DNA of 64,000 nt, taken from Paenibacillus kyungheensis (lineage in GTDB: Bacteria > Bacillota > Bacilli > Paenibacillales > Paenibacillaceae). The stretch's first letter is position 1; the number at the start of each line of letters is the position of its first letter. The stretch is taken from NCBI RefSeq assembly GCF_028606985.1, contig NZ_CP117416.1, positions 1,340,001 through 1,404,000 on the forward strand. Reading direction: 5' to 3'. Under the pieces are notes generated by a model that saw only the letters and a program-made list of their open reading frames with translations, did no database searches and was not told where the DNA came from. Shown piece after piece: positions 28,828-36,856 of this stretch. Made by a program: the position numbers and the translations under genes.

Positions 28828-31053
28828 TTGTCTGAACAAAAAGTAATTACAGAAGCAGAAGCCAAAGTCACCGAACAGCAGGTTCGTGAACAAATTATTA
28901 AACAAATCGCAAGCGAATTACAGATTTCTTTAAAACAGATTCGTACAACGATCGATTTACTTGCAGAAGGTAATACTATTCCGTTTATTGCCCGTTATCG
29001 TAAAGAAATGACAGGCGAATTGGATGAAAATGAATTACGAGATATCGAAGAACGCCATCAATATTTGCGTAATCTGCAAGAACGTAAAGATGAAGTGCTA
29101 CGTATCATCAGTGAACAAGATAAATTAACAGAAGAATTAGCAACAGCGATACAAAATGCAGCTAAATTGCAGGTTGTAGAAGATTTGTACCGTCCATATC
29201 GCCAGAAACGTAAAACACGTGCCAGTGTAGCCAAAGAAAAAGGATTAGAACCCCTTGCTAACTGGATTATGGAACAACATGCAAGCCCTGCGCCATTAGT
29301 TGAAGCAGAGCGCTATATTGATGTAGATAAAGGTGTAGAAGACAGTAATCAAGCACTACAAGGTGCTATGGATATTATTGCTGAGACGATATCCGATGAT
29401 GCGAATCTACGTGCATGGATTAGAAGATATACGTTGGATCAAGGGATGTTGGTCACAGAAGCCAAAGCACCAACAGAAGAGTCTGTATACGAAATGTATT
29501 ACAACTATCGTGAATTAGCCAAAAAAATGCCGCCTCACCGTATTTTAGCGATCAACCGCGGAGAGCGTGAGAATATTTTGAAAGTACAGCTTGAAGTACA
29601 ACCAGAGTCGATCCATCGTTATATGGAAAAGCAACTGGTTAAAGGTTCCTCGGCAGTGCGTGATCTTTTGCTTACAGTGATTGAAGATGCATACAAACGT
29701 CTCATTGCACCATCAATTGAACGGGAAGTGCGCGCAGAGCTAACAGAAAAAGGCGATCAACAAGCAATTTCTATTTTTGCAGGCAATCTTCGGAATCTAT
29801 TGCTACAAGCACCGATCAAAGAAAAACGTGTGCTTGGTGTCGATCCGGCTTATCGTACAGGATGTAAATTAGCGGCTGTAGATGGTACAGGTAAACTGCT
29901 TGAAGTGGAAGTGACCTATCCAACTCCACCGCATAACAAAAAGCGTGAAGCGGCTGAAATCTTCCGTCGTATGATCAAGCAGTATGATATTGAATTGATC
30001 GTTATCGGTAACGGAACCGCTTCGCGCGAATCCGAACAGTTCGTAGCAGAACTCATTCAAGAAATTACAGATCAAGAATTGTCTTATTTGATCGTTAGTG
30101 AAGCAGGAGCAAGTGTATACTCCGCTTCCAAATTAGCACAAGAAGAATTCCCAGATCTCGATGTAGCTCAACGTAGTGCTGCTTCGATCGCTCGTCGTGT
30201 TCAAGATCCTCTAGCTGAATTGGTCAAAATCGATCCAAAAGCGATCGGTGTAGGACAATACCAGCATGATGTGTCTCAGAAACATCTGGAGAGCAGTCTA
30301 AAAGCCGTTGTAGAGTCCGCAGTTAACCATGTTGGAGTAGATGTGAATACAGCTTCTCCATCGCTGTTATCGTATGTAGCAGGCGTTAATGCGACGATTG
30401 CCAAAAACATTGTAAAATACCGCGAAGAAAACGGTAAATTTACAAGTCGTAAACAATTGCAAAAAGTACCTCGTCTTGGTGCGAAATCTTTGCAACAATG
30501 TGTAGGATTTTTACGAATCAATGGTGGAGAAAATCCGCTCGATTATACATCGATTCATCCAGAGTCTTATGCAGCGACAACCAAATTGCTTAAATCACTG
30601 AAGATTACACCGGAACAATTAGGTACACCTGAAGCAGTAACAGCGTTATCAAATGTAGATGTAGAACAAGCTTCAGAAACATTGGATATCGGTGTGCCTA
30701 CATTACGCGATATTTTGGATAGCTTACAACGTCCAGGACGTGATCCACGTGATGAATTGCCTTTGCCTATTTTCCGTACAGATGTTTTGAAAATAGAAGA
30801 TTTATCACCAGGTATGGAATTACAAGGTACCGTTCGTAACGTTATTGATTTTGGTGCATTTGTCGATATCGGTATCAAAAATGATGGATTGGTGCATATC
30901 TCACAATTGAGCAACAGCTTTGTAAAACATCCGATGGATGTCGTGTCTGTTGGAGATAATGTAACAGTGTGGGTATTGAATATAGACCACAAAAAAGGTC
31001 GTGTCGGCTTAACGATGCGCAAATCCTCTGCGGATGAAGCTGCTCAAGCGTAA
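28828..31053 (+). CDS. tex: Tex RNA-binding transcription accessory protein
   Basis: 741 residues, full length for Tex (YdcI in B. subtilis). Order: N-terminal helical Tex domain, YqgF-like RNase-H fold (KRVLGVDPAYRTGCKLAAVDG, about 335-455), helix-hairpin-helix pair (about 505-570, NTASPSLLSYVAGV and RKQLQKVPRLG), and C-terminal S1 domain (about 655-725, GMELQGTVRNVIDFGAFVDIG). It binds RNA/DNA and associates with transcription; in B. subtilis the role is not essential. Start TTG 28828 after AGAGGG. Confidence 0.95.
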   Translation: MSEQKVITEAEAKVTEQQVREQIIKQIASELQISLKQIRTTIDLLAEGNTIPFIARYRKEMTGELDENELRDIEERHQYLRNLQERKDEVLRIISEQDKLTEELATAIQNAAKLQVVEDLYRPYRQKRKTRASVAKEKGLEPLANWIMEQHASPAPLVEAERYIDVDKGVEDSNQALQGAMDIIAETISDDANLRAWIRRYTLDQGMLVTEAKAPTEESVYEMYYNYRELAKKMPPHRILAINRGERENILKVQLEVQPESIHRYMEKQLVKGSSAVRDLLLTVIEDAYKRLIAPSIEREVRAELTEKGDQQAISIFAGNLRNLLLQAPIKEKRVLGVDPAYRTGCKLAAVDGTGKLLEVEVTYPTPPHNKKREAAEIFRRMIKQYDIELIVIGNGTASRESEQFVAELIQEITDQELSYLIVSEAGASVYSASKLAQEEFPDLDVAQRSAASIARRVQDPLAELVKIDPKAIGVGQYQHDVSQKHLESSLKAVVESAVNHVGVDVNTASPSLLSYVAGVNATIAKNIVKYREENGKFTSRKQLQKVPRLGAKSLQQCVGFLRINGGENPLDYTSIHPESYAATTKLLKSLKITPEQLGTPEAVTALSNVDVEQASETLDIGVPTLRDILDSLQRPGRDPRDELPLPIFRTDVLKIEDLSPGMELQGTVRNVIDFGAFVDIGIKNDGLVHISQLSNSFVKHPMDVVSVGDNVTVWVLNIDHKKGRVGLTMRKSSADEAAQA

Positions 31054-31147
31054 AGCAATTAGAATAGCTTTTTCTAAGGCATTCTTGTTATGTATACGAG
31101 ATTATATGGTACAAATCGTAAAAGATAAATAACTCCAAAGGTAATCT

Positions 31148-31195
31148 AAAAAGCGTACACTCTTCGAATAGTCGTTCGAGAGATGTACGCTTTTT
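31148..31195. terminator. Bidirectional terminator after tex
   Basis: AAAAAGCGTACA with TGTACGCTTTTT, and an inner CTCTTCGAA/TTCGAGAG stem. Symmetrical A- and T-runs let it serve both converging genes. Confidence 0.9.
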
Positions 31196-31298
31196 GCTGT
31201 AGCCAGATATAAGCTAGGGGTGAATGTGTATGTGCTGGATATCGGATGTTTGAGAAATAGAATTTTATGATAGAAAAATAATTAATTGAAAAGAAGTA

Positions 31299-31667
31299 TT
31301 ATACTTGAGTCTCTTCGTATTCTTCATACCATTGTTCTAATTGCGCTTGCAAAGCTCTAATTTCGGTCAATAAGGAGATTAAAGGATAATGATTTTCTTT
31401 GAGCACTGCAAAAGAACGTTCTAATTCATTGATATAATCCAGTCCGCCTGTAATCGAAGCATGCTCATCTAACAGTTCTAAATCATTACATTCTGCAATA
31501 GCACGAGGCAGAGAAGGAATGTTTGCGGCTGTTAATTTACTGATTTCTTTATGTAATCTAAGGTTAAGGGCACTTAATTGGTAAGCATAATCAGCAGGCA
31601 TTTCTATATAAAAAAGCTGTGAATCTTGTTGCAATAGCACATAACGCATGTTTGTAGCAGTCATCAT
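31299..31667 (-). CDS. Hypothetical helical protein
   Basis: 122 residues, soluble, acidic, mostly helical, without Cys, signal or membrane segment. It begins with a strand-rich MRYVLLQQDSQLFYIEMP stretch, followed by long helices ending QAQLEQWYEEYEETQV. AAAGGAGA precedes two adjacent ATG codons (31667 and 31664). No family recognised. It is divergent from the sprT-like gene, which starts 122 bases away. Confidence 0.65.
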   Translation of the reverse strand: MMTATNMRYVLLQQDSQLFYIEMPADYAYQLSALNLRLHKEISKLTAANIPSLPRAIAECNDLELLDEHASITGGLDYINELERSFAVLKENHYPLISLLTEIRALQAQLEQWYEEYEETQV

Positions 31668-31789
31668 TAGATTCTCCTTTAGATATCGAATAGGTTATAT
31701 AATTTATACTTGAAGTGTAGCTTACAATAAAGTTAAAATTCAAGAGAAGAGATTAAAATACAGGAAAACAGATACAAAGGAGAGCCATA

Positions 31790-32281
31790 TTGTCCATGAC
31801 TAACGAAGAATTACAAACGTGGGTGGAACAACTGTCGCTGGAGCATTTCGAATGGCCTTTTCGTCATCGTGCTGTATTCAATGCTAGATTACGTACGACA
31901 GGTGGACGTTACTTTTTGCGAAGTCATCATATAGAGATCAATCCGCATCAACTAGAAGCATTTGGTATAGAAGAAGTAGAACGGATTATCAAACACGAAT
32001 TGTGTCATTATCATTTACATATTCATGGAATGGGTTATCGGCACCGTGATGCAGAATTCAAATACTGGCTCAAACGTGTAGGAGGAAGCCGATATTGTCA
32101 GGCTCCACCTGCGATAGAACAACAAAAACGCAAAGAATTGTACCGTTACAAACTATTATGTACTGCATGCCAGACTCAATATTTACGCAAACGAAAAATG
32201 AATCCAGACAAATATCGTTGTGGCAAATGCAGCGGTAAATTAACTTTGGAACAGCTTGACTTGCCTCAGGAATCATGGTAA
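31790..32281 (+). CDS. sprT: SprT-like zinc metalloprotease-fold protein (YdcK)
   Basis: 163 residues of the SprT family. The metal site HELCH lies at 69-73 with a third His nearby (HIHGMGYRH), and a C-terminal zinc ribbon uses C124/C127 and C144/C147. The bacterial role is unclear; the eukaryotic relative Spartan cleaves DNA-protein crosslinks. TTG 31790 has AAGGAG 7 nt upstream, better than the ATG at 31796. The tex-sprT order followed by tRNA genes matches tex(ydcI)-ydcK-trnS in B. subtilis. Confidence 0.9.
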   Translation: MSMTNEELQTWVEQLSLEHFEWPFRHRAVFNARLRTTGGRYFLRSHHIEINPHQLEAFGIEEVERIIKHELCHYHLHIHGMGYRHRDAEFKYWLKRVGGSRYCQAPPAIEQQKRKELYRYKLLCTACQTQYLRKRKMNPDKYRCGKCSGKLTLEQLDLPQESW

Positions 32282-32320
32282 ATTATTTCTTGTACTACCT
32301 ATATTATTCTTTGTAGATAT

Positions 32321-32396
32321 TCCCTGATAGCTCAGTTGGTAGAGCACTCGACTGTTAATCGAGTTGTCACAGGTTCGAGTCCTGTTCGGGGAGCCA
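32321..32396 (+). tRNA. tRNA-Asn (GTT)
   Basis: Complete cloverleaf: acceptor TCCCTGA/TCGGGGA, D arm with AGCTCAGTTGGTAGAGC, anticodon GTT at 32354-32356, T arm ACAGG-TTCGAGT-CCTGT, and encoded CCA. First tRNA of the trnS-like cluster. Confidence 0.97.
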
Positions 32397-32399
32397 TAT

Positions 32400-32491
32400 G
32401 GAGAGATACCCAAGTGGCTATAAGGGGACCCTCTGCTAAGGGGTTAGACTGCGTTAGCGGTGCGAGGGTTCGAATCCCTCTCTCTCCGCCA
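32400..32491 (+). tRNA. tRNA-Ser (GCT)
   Basis: Acceptor GGAGAGA/TCTCTCC, anticodon GCT at 32435-32437, long variable arm typical of tRNA-Ser, T arm GAGGG-TTCGAAT-CCCTC, encoded CCA. Only three bases separate it from tRNA-Asn. Confidence 0.97.
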
Positions 32492-32534
32492 TATAAGAAT
32501 GAGTAGAATAAGTAAGATCATAGGTACATACAAC

Positions 32535-32564
32535 AAAAGGATCAGCAATTGCTGGTCCTTTTTT
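32535..32564 (+). terminator. Terminator after tRNA-Asn/Ser
   Basis: GGATCAGC pairs with GCTGGTCC around AATT, then six T. Confidence 0.88.
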
Positions 32565-32598
32565 ATATTTGTATAGTCAACGTGTAGAAGTAAAATAT

Positions 32599-32634
32599 AA
32601 AAAAAGATTCTGACTGATATCAGAATCTTTTTTT
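32599..32634. terminator. Terminator of the DeoR/HAD unit (works on both strands)
   Basis: GATTCTGA with TCAGAATC and a 6-base loop, with A7 and T7 runs. Confidence 0.9.
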
Positions 32635-32681
32635 ATATAAAGCAATAAATAAGGACAAGATAAAATTGAAAAGGTAGCCTG

Positions 32682-33557
32682 TTAAACAGAAGGGATTGTC
32701 ATACCCATTGCTTTATAAATCGCATGAGCTACGCCATCTTCTTCATTATTTTTGGTAACTTCATCAGCATAGGATTGGACTTCTAGATCGGCGTTGCCCA
32801 TCGCTACACCTTTACCTGCGATTTGGAGCATTGATACATCATTGTAGTTATCACCGATAGCCATTGTATCTTCGATCGCAATATTGAAATGTTCAGCAAG
32901 ACGTTGCAAAGCAAATCCTTTAGAAGCTTGTTTATGTTCCATTTCAAAATTATGACTACCTGAGATCACCATCGTCATATCATCGCGATTGGAGAATTTG
33001 TCTCGTCCTATTTGTAACTTCTCTGAATCTAAAGACAATGCCATAACGTTATACAAATCCGCTTGATCTGGAATTTCAGTAAAGGAAGAGATTCGTAAAA
33101 ATCCTGCATTTTCATGGTGGAACTGCATCGCTTCTAGCATCTTGAGCAAGCTTGGATCAGGATCGGTACTCAGCAGGCGATCTACTTCCATCGCTAATAA
33201 TTGATGACTATTGTTTACTGTATAAATGCCGCGGTCGCTATGCACCTGATAATAGTATTCATTGCTTTCTAACCATTGCAATACTTCATTAGCTGCTTGA
33301 CGATCCAATGGCAAAGCAAATAGTTGTTTTTTTTGTTCATCATGAATAACAGAACCATTTGAAGAAATAACAGGAGTTTGAAGACCGGATGCTTGCAGGA
33401 TTTCACGTACGTTACCATGTTCGCGCCCTGTAGCAATAGTAACTAAAATCCCTTCTTGTTGCGCAGTACGAATCGCTTGAATATTTGTTTCACTTACATG
33501 AGTATGGGCGCTTAATAACGTTCCATCCAAATCGATAGCAATTAATTTAACAGTCAT
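32682..33557 (-). CDS. Cof-type HAD hydrolase
   Basis: Phosphatase of the HAD superfamily, Cof (IIB cap) subfamily, 291 residues. Motif I is DLDGTLL at 9-15, motif II ISSNGS near 85, motif III KGFALQ near 210, and motif IV GDNYNDVSML near 232. Members hydrolyse sugar phosphates, FMN or PLP; the true substrate cannot be read from sequence. The start codon overlaps the stop of the DeoR gene (ATGA), so the two are translated together, which suggests a sugar-phosphate metabolite. Confidence 0.9.
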   Translation of the reverse strand: MTVKLIAIDLDGTLLSAHTHVSETNIQAIRTAQQEGILVTIATGREHGNVREILQASGLQTPVISSNGSVIHDEQKKQLFALPLDRQAANEVLQWLESNEYYYQVHSDRGIYTVNNSHQLLAMEVDRLLSTDPDPSLLKMLEAMQFHHENAGFLRISSFTEIPDQADLYNVMALSLDSEKLQIGRDKFSNRDDMTMVISGSHNFEMEHKQASKGFALQRLAEHFNIAIEDTMAIGDNYNDVSMLQIAGKGVAMGNADLEVQSYADEVTKNNEEDGVAHAIYKAMGMTIPSV

Positions 33558-34339
33558 AGACTTATCTCCTTTAAAATAGCTTGATTGGCAATATGCACTT
33601 CAATTTCATATTTTTTTAATAACTCCGCCATTTCTGGTGTAGGAGCACGATCTGTAATAATAAGATCAATTTCAGACAAATCTGCAAATTTATAAAACAG
33701 TTCTCTGCCGAATTTGGATTGATCTGCTAAAACAATAACGATATCTGCTTGTTGCATCATTTTATGTTTAATCATGCCTTCTTCATCAGACACCGAAGTA
33801 AGCCCTTTAGCCGAAATTCCACCAATACCAATAAAAGCACGCTGAACAAAATAATGCGAAAGTCGTTCAATCGCTGCTGAACCATACACATAACGATGCT
33901 GAGTATGTAGTTGTCCGCCTAAGAGATGAATCGTAATATCTTCTTTTTCAGATAAAATATCTGCTTGATTAATAGAATTAGTAATAATGGTACAACCCGT
34001 AGCATCTAGAAATTCAGCACAAGCTTGTACAGTCGTCGAAGAATCAAGAATAACCCGATCACGATCACTAATCAGTGAAGCAGCGACTTTACCGATACTT
34101 TTCTTTTCAGAAGAAACCGTATTTAGTCGATCTTGGTAACTGGGGATAATCATTTCAGAAGAAGGAAGCAGTGCACCACCACGTGTACGAATAATCGAAT
34201 TTTGCTCTTCCATACGTACAAGATCACGCCGAGCGGTATCTCTGGATACATCGAACAATCGGCAAATATCTTCAATATTAATCCGTTGATGATTCTTCAG
34301 ATAATCCAAAATATGAAGCATTCGTTCCTCTTGATACAT
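33554..34339 (-). CDS. DeoR-family transcriptional regulator
   Basis: 261 residues. N-terminal DeoR helix-turn-helix at about 20-42 (IEDICRLFDVSRDTARRDLVRMEEQ), followed by RTRGGALL and a ribose-isomerase-like sensor domain (GKVAASLISDRDRVILDSSTT, GGQLHTQHRY, IGIGGISAKGLTSVSDEEG). It should repress its own operon and respond to a sugar phosphate. ATG 34339 has AAAGGAG 8 nt upstream; an earlier in-frame start would add an AT-rich tail that is not family sequence. Overlaps the HAD gene by four bases. Confidence 0.9.
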   Translation of the reverse strand: MYQEERMLHILDYLKNHQRINIEDICRLFDVSRDTARRDLVRMEEQNSIIRTRGGALLPSSEMIIPSYQDRLNTVSSEKKSIGKVAASLISDRDRVILDSSTTVQACAEFLDATGCTIITNSINQADILSEKEDITIHLLGGQLHTQHRYVYGSAAIERLSHYFVQRAFIGIGGISAKGLTSVSDEEGMIKHKMMQQADIVIVLADQSKFGRELFYKFADLSEIDLIITDRAPTPEMAELLKKYEIEVHIANQAILKEISL

Positions 34340-34498
34340 AAGAATACTCCTTTTTATTAAGTATATATAAGTAATTATAAGTAATATTAAGTCATTTAAC
34401 AAGTACATTTCTGTAAATGATAAGTAAAATAATTTCACTATGAAATGCTTGCTATCTATATCGATTCTTGTTATACTCATGTCTGTTGTTAAAAGCAT

Positions 34499-34573
34499 GG
34501 CCCGTTGGTCAAGTGGTTAAGACACCTCCCTTTCACGGAGGTAACAGGGGTTCGAGTCCCCTACGGGTCACCA
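34499..34573 (+). tRNA. tRNA-Glu (TTC)
   Basis: Acceptor GGCCCGT/ACGGGTC, anticodon stem CCTCC/GGAGG with loop CTTTCAC giving TTC at 34532-34534, T arm with TTCGAGT, encoded CCA. Confidence 0.97.
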
Positions 34574-34587
34574 TTTATCTACATTGA

Positions 34588-34663
34588 GAGCCATTAGCTC
34601 AGTCGGTAGAGCACCTGACTTTTAATCAGGGTGTCGAAGGTTCGAGCCCTTCATGGCTCACCA
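34588..34663 (+). tRNA. tRNA-Lys (TTT)
   Basis: Acceptor GAGCCAT/ATGGCTC, anticodon stem CTGA/TCAG with loop CTTTTAA, T arm GAAGG-TTCGAGC-CCTTC, encoded CCA. Confidence 0.97.
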
Positions 34664-34698
34664 TTTTTGTAAACAATAGTCCTCAGTTATATTATTGA

Positions 34699-34781
34699 GC
34701 GGTCGTGGTGGAATGGCAGACACGCTACCTTGAGGGGGTAGTGGGTGTATACCCGTGGAGGTTCGAGTCCTCTCGACCGCA
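34699..34781 (+). tRNA. tRNA-Leu (GAG), copy 1
   Basis: Acceptor GCGGTCG/CGACCGC, anticodon stem CTACC/GGTAG with loop TTGAGGG, long variable arm, discriminator A, no encoded CCA. All 83 bases are identical to the copy at 35972. Confidence 0.96.
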
Positions 34782-34790
34782 TATAAAGTA

Positions 34791-34826
34791 AAAAAAGTCC
34801 TAGCTGTTATAGCATGGACTTTTTTT
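34791..34826 (+). terminator. Terminator after the tRNA cluster
   Basis: AAAAAAGTCC with GGACTTTTTT around a loop of about 16 bases that contains a small inner stem. Confidence 0.85.
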
Positions 34827-34997
34827 CTAATGTTATAAATATAGGATAGAATAGAGTGCTTATTTTTGGTAGAATATAACGAGTGATTCATTTCTATTCG
34901 TCATATCCGTAGTAGAGCTTTGAATACATAAATATGATGCGAATCAATCTTGATCTGCTGTATAGTGCAAGAGCTATAGGTGACCTATGTACGCATA

Positions 34998-35204
34998 TCA
35001 GTGGTTACAGTAATCATGAATATCAAGCAGGTCAGCGACTTGTTTACGATATCTGGTTGCTTTGCGTGTCCCGTTAATAAGATTGGATAAGCGGGAAGGA
35101 GGAATCCCGTAACGCGTGCAAAATGTCTTCTGATCCATCTGTAATTCTGCTAGACGTTGCTTGATTGCCCAACCGAAGGGGGTAACGGGCTGCTTACGAT
35201 TCAA
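34998..35204 (-). CDS. Small Xre/Cro-like regulator
   Basis: 68 residues, almost entirely one helix-turn-helix: FGWAIKQRLAELQMDQKTFCTRYGIPPSRLSNLINGTRKATRY. Basic, with no other domain, so it resembles a Cro-like phage or mobile-element repressor. TTG 35202-35204 (reverse) is supported by AAGGGGTGA 9 nt upstream. It diverges from the Xre gene at 35420, and both sit between the two identical tRNA-Leu genes. Confidence 0.75.
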   Translation of the reverse strand: MNRKQPVTPFGWAIKQRLAELQMDQKTFCTRYGIPPSRLSNLINGTRKATRYRKQVADLLDIHDYCNH

Positions 35205-35244
35205 TAGAAATCACCCCTTAATTTAACATAAAATGATGTATGCT

Positions 35245-35377
35245 TAGGTTGTAAATAAAGAGCTTCAAATTCATTATTGAACAACCTATGATATAATTAT
35301 TTAGGGAAAGTAGTAAAAAAATGTCGCTAAAGTAAGTATATACTTTTTTAAGTTGTTAATCAATAAAAATAACTTAA
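35245..35377. promoter_or_regulatory. Operator-like palindromes between the two Xre genes
   Basis: Three symmetric elements lie in the divergent gap: TAGGTTGT (35245-35252) with ACAACCTA (35281-35288); the perfect palindrome AAGTATATACTT (35334-35345); and TTAAGTT (35348-35354) with AACTTAA (35371-35377). TATAAT is at 35292-35297. The layout resembles a phage switch region; the binding proteins are inferred to be the flanking Xre products. Confidence 0.5.
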
Positions 35378-35419
35378 TTGAGTATCTAAAGATAATAACG
35401 TCGGGAGTGGAGGTACAAT

Positions 35420-35782
35420 ATGCAATCTATCTATGATCGAATCGAAATATTGATTAAGAATAAAGGGATTACTAAAAAATCATTTTGTGAACAATTGAAA
35501 ATCAGTACAGGTAATTTTGGTGATTGGAAAAGAGGCAAATCGACACCCGGTACACATAAGCTTATAGAAATTGCCGCTTACTTTAACACAAGTCTGGATT
35601 GGTTGCTTACAGGGCAAGAACGTCTTCCTGAATTAATTAAAGAGCAGACTGATCCTTATTTTTTTGAACTAATGGGGCAATTGAATTGCCAAGATGAAAT
35701 ACTGTCAGAACAGGAAAAAGGTTTTATCAAAGAATATATTGAATTCACAGTGTATCGCAAAAATAAAAAGCAAGATCAATAA
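35420..35782 (+). CDS. Xre-family repressor, phage CI-like
   Basis: 120 residues. N-terminal helix-turn-helix (about 6-60: LIKNKGITKKSFCEQLKISTGNFGDWKRGKSTPGTHKLIEIAAYF) ends with the NTSLDWLLTGQE motif typical of Xre repressors of phages and ICEs. A short C-terminal region (about 75-120) is probably for dimerisation; there is no protease domain. ATG 35420 follows GTGGAGGT. It is intact and flanked by its own terminator, suggesting selection to keep it. Confidence 0.85.
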   Translation: MQSIYDRIEILIKNKGITKKSFCEQLKISTGNFGDWKRGKSTPGTHKLIEIAAYFNTSLDWLLTGQERLPELIKEQTDPYFFELMGQLNCQDEILSEQEKGFIKEYIEFTVYRKNKKQDQ

Positions 35783-35795
35783 TATAATGTATTCC

Positions 35796-35825
35796 AAAGT
35801 CCGTCGTTCAATGACGGGCTTTTTA
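35796..35825 (+). terminator. Terminator after the Xre repressor
   Basis: AAAGTCCGTC with GACGGGCTTT around a 7-base loop (one G-T pair), followed by T. Confidence 0.8.
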
Positions 35826-35971
35826 TATGAAGTAATTTGTACTATAGTTAACAAAGCGTAGTAGACAGTGTTCACTTTATTGCTTATTAAGTATGGGAAG
35901 TATAAGAAGGTTTACAAGTGACGTTCAGGATAGTATAATATGGAGGTTCGCTATAAGAACATGATATGTAC

Positions 35972-36054
35972 GCGGTCGTGGTGGAATGGCAGACACGCTA
36001 CCTTGAGGGGGTAGTGGGTGTATACCCGTGGAGGTTCGAGTCCTCTCGACCGCA
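35972..36054 (+). tRNA. tRNA-Leu (GAG), copy 2
   Basis: Identical over 83 bases to the copy at 34699. The identity ends at the tRNA borders apart from one following T. It lies alone, 190 bases after the Xre gene, with its own terminator. Confidence 0.96.
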
Positions 36055-36096
36055 TTATAAGCTTTATCGAATACAAAGTTACATATTCCTCAACAC

Positions 36097-36155
36097 AAAA
36101 AGCCTTTTAAACAGTAAGAGATATTTATATGTCTCTAGGTTTAGAAGGCTTTTTT
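36097..36155. terminator. Terminator after tRNA-Leu copy 2 (bidirectional)
   Basis: AAAAAGCCTT-TTAAAC pairs with GTTT-AGAAGGCTTTTT, with an inner AGAGA/TCTCT stem. Also serves gpx on the minus strand. Confidence 0.85.
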
Positions 36156-36183
36156 GTATGAAATTTTAGGATGCTATAAAAAA

Positions 36184-36693
36184 TTATGATGGTGTCGATG
36201 AAGAATCCGTATCATTTTTTAACAATTCAAGGATATCTGCTTGTATTTTGTCTGGAGTCGTTTGAGGTGAATATCGTTTGACAGGTTTGCCATTACGATC
36301 AATTAAGAATTTGGTAAAATTCCATTTAATTGCTTTGGAGCCTAGTATCCCGGGAGCTTCTTTGCTTAAATATTGAAAAAGTGGATGTGCAGAAGAACCT
36401 TTGACTTCTAGCTTTTCAAACATAGGAAAAGTAACTCCATAATTCAACTGACAAAATTCAGAAATTTCTTCGTTAGAACCAGGATCTTGTTGACCAAATT
36501 GATTACTTGGAAATCCTAAAATTTCGAAATCATGATCTTTAAACTCATCATATAAATCTTGAAGACCGGCAAATTGAGGAGTGAAGCCGCACTTACTCGC
36601 TGTATTGACGATTAACATAGGTTTTCCTTTGTAATTTTCTAACGGTACTTTTTCTCCACGAATATTATCAACAGCGTAATCATAGACACTCAT
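36184..36693 (-). CDS. gpx: Glutathione peroxidase-family thiol peroxidase
   Basis: 169 residues, peroxidase of the Gpx family that reduces hydroperoxides; in bacteria lacking glutathione it normally uses thioredoxin. The peroxidatic residue is Cys35 in NTASKCGFTPQ (Cys, not selenocysteine). The other family motifs are FPSNQFGQQDPGS and KWNFTKFLID. SD GGTGGTGGAG before ATG 36693. It is divergent from ohr, with a promoter and an OhrR-like site in the gap. Ends in a Ser-rich tail. Confidence 0.93.
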   Translation of the reverse strand: MSVYDYAVDNIRGEKVPLENYKGKPMLIVNTASKCGFTPQFAGLQDLYDEFKDHDFEILGFPSNQFGQQDPGSNEEISEFCQLNYGVTFPMFEKLEVKGSSAHPLFQYLSKEAPGILGSKAIKWNFTKFLIDRNGKPVKRYSPQTTPDKIQADILELLKNDTDSSSTPS

Positions 36694-36728
36694 ACTAATA
36701 CTCCACCACCTTTTTTGTTTGGTAACCT

Positions 36729-36757
36729 ATTATAACATGATACAATTTAATTTCAAA
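36729..36757 (-). promoter_or_regulatory. gpx promoter with OhrR-like operator
   Basis: On the minus strand TTTGAA (36752-36757) and TATAAT (36729-36734) with a 17-bp spacer. The spacer contains AATTTAATT (36744-36752) within TACAATTTAATTTCA, which resembles the OhrR site core. A repressor there would cover the promoter. The assignment to OhrR is inference. Confidence 0.5.
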
Positions 36758-36856
36758 AAATAGAGTTCATTGTGTGTCTTACGTTTCATTTTGCTAGAAA
36801 TGCTTTACAAATATAGTGTTGGTCTAAAATAGCCTATTACAAGGAGCTGAAAAGAA

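Noticed and set aside
34998-35782. The two Xre genes as a toxin-antitoxin pair
   Set aside because: Both are DNA-binding proteins, divergently transcribed, and neither has a toxin fold.
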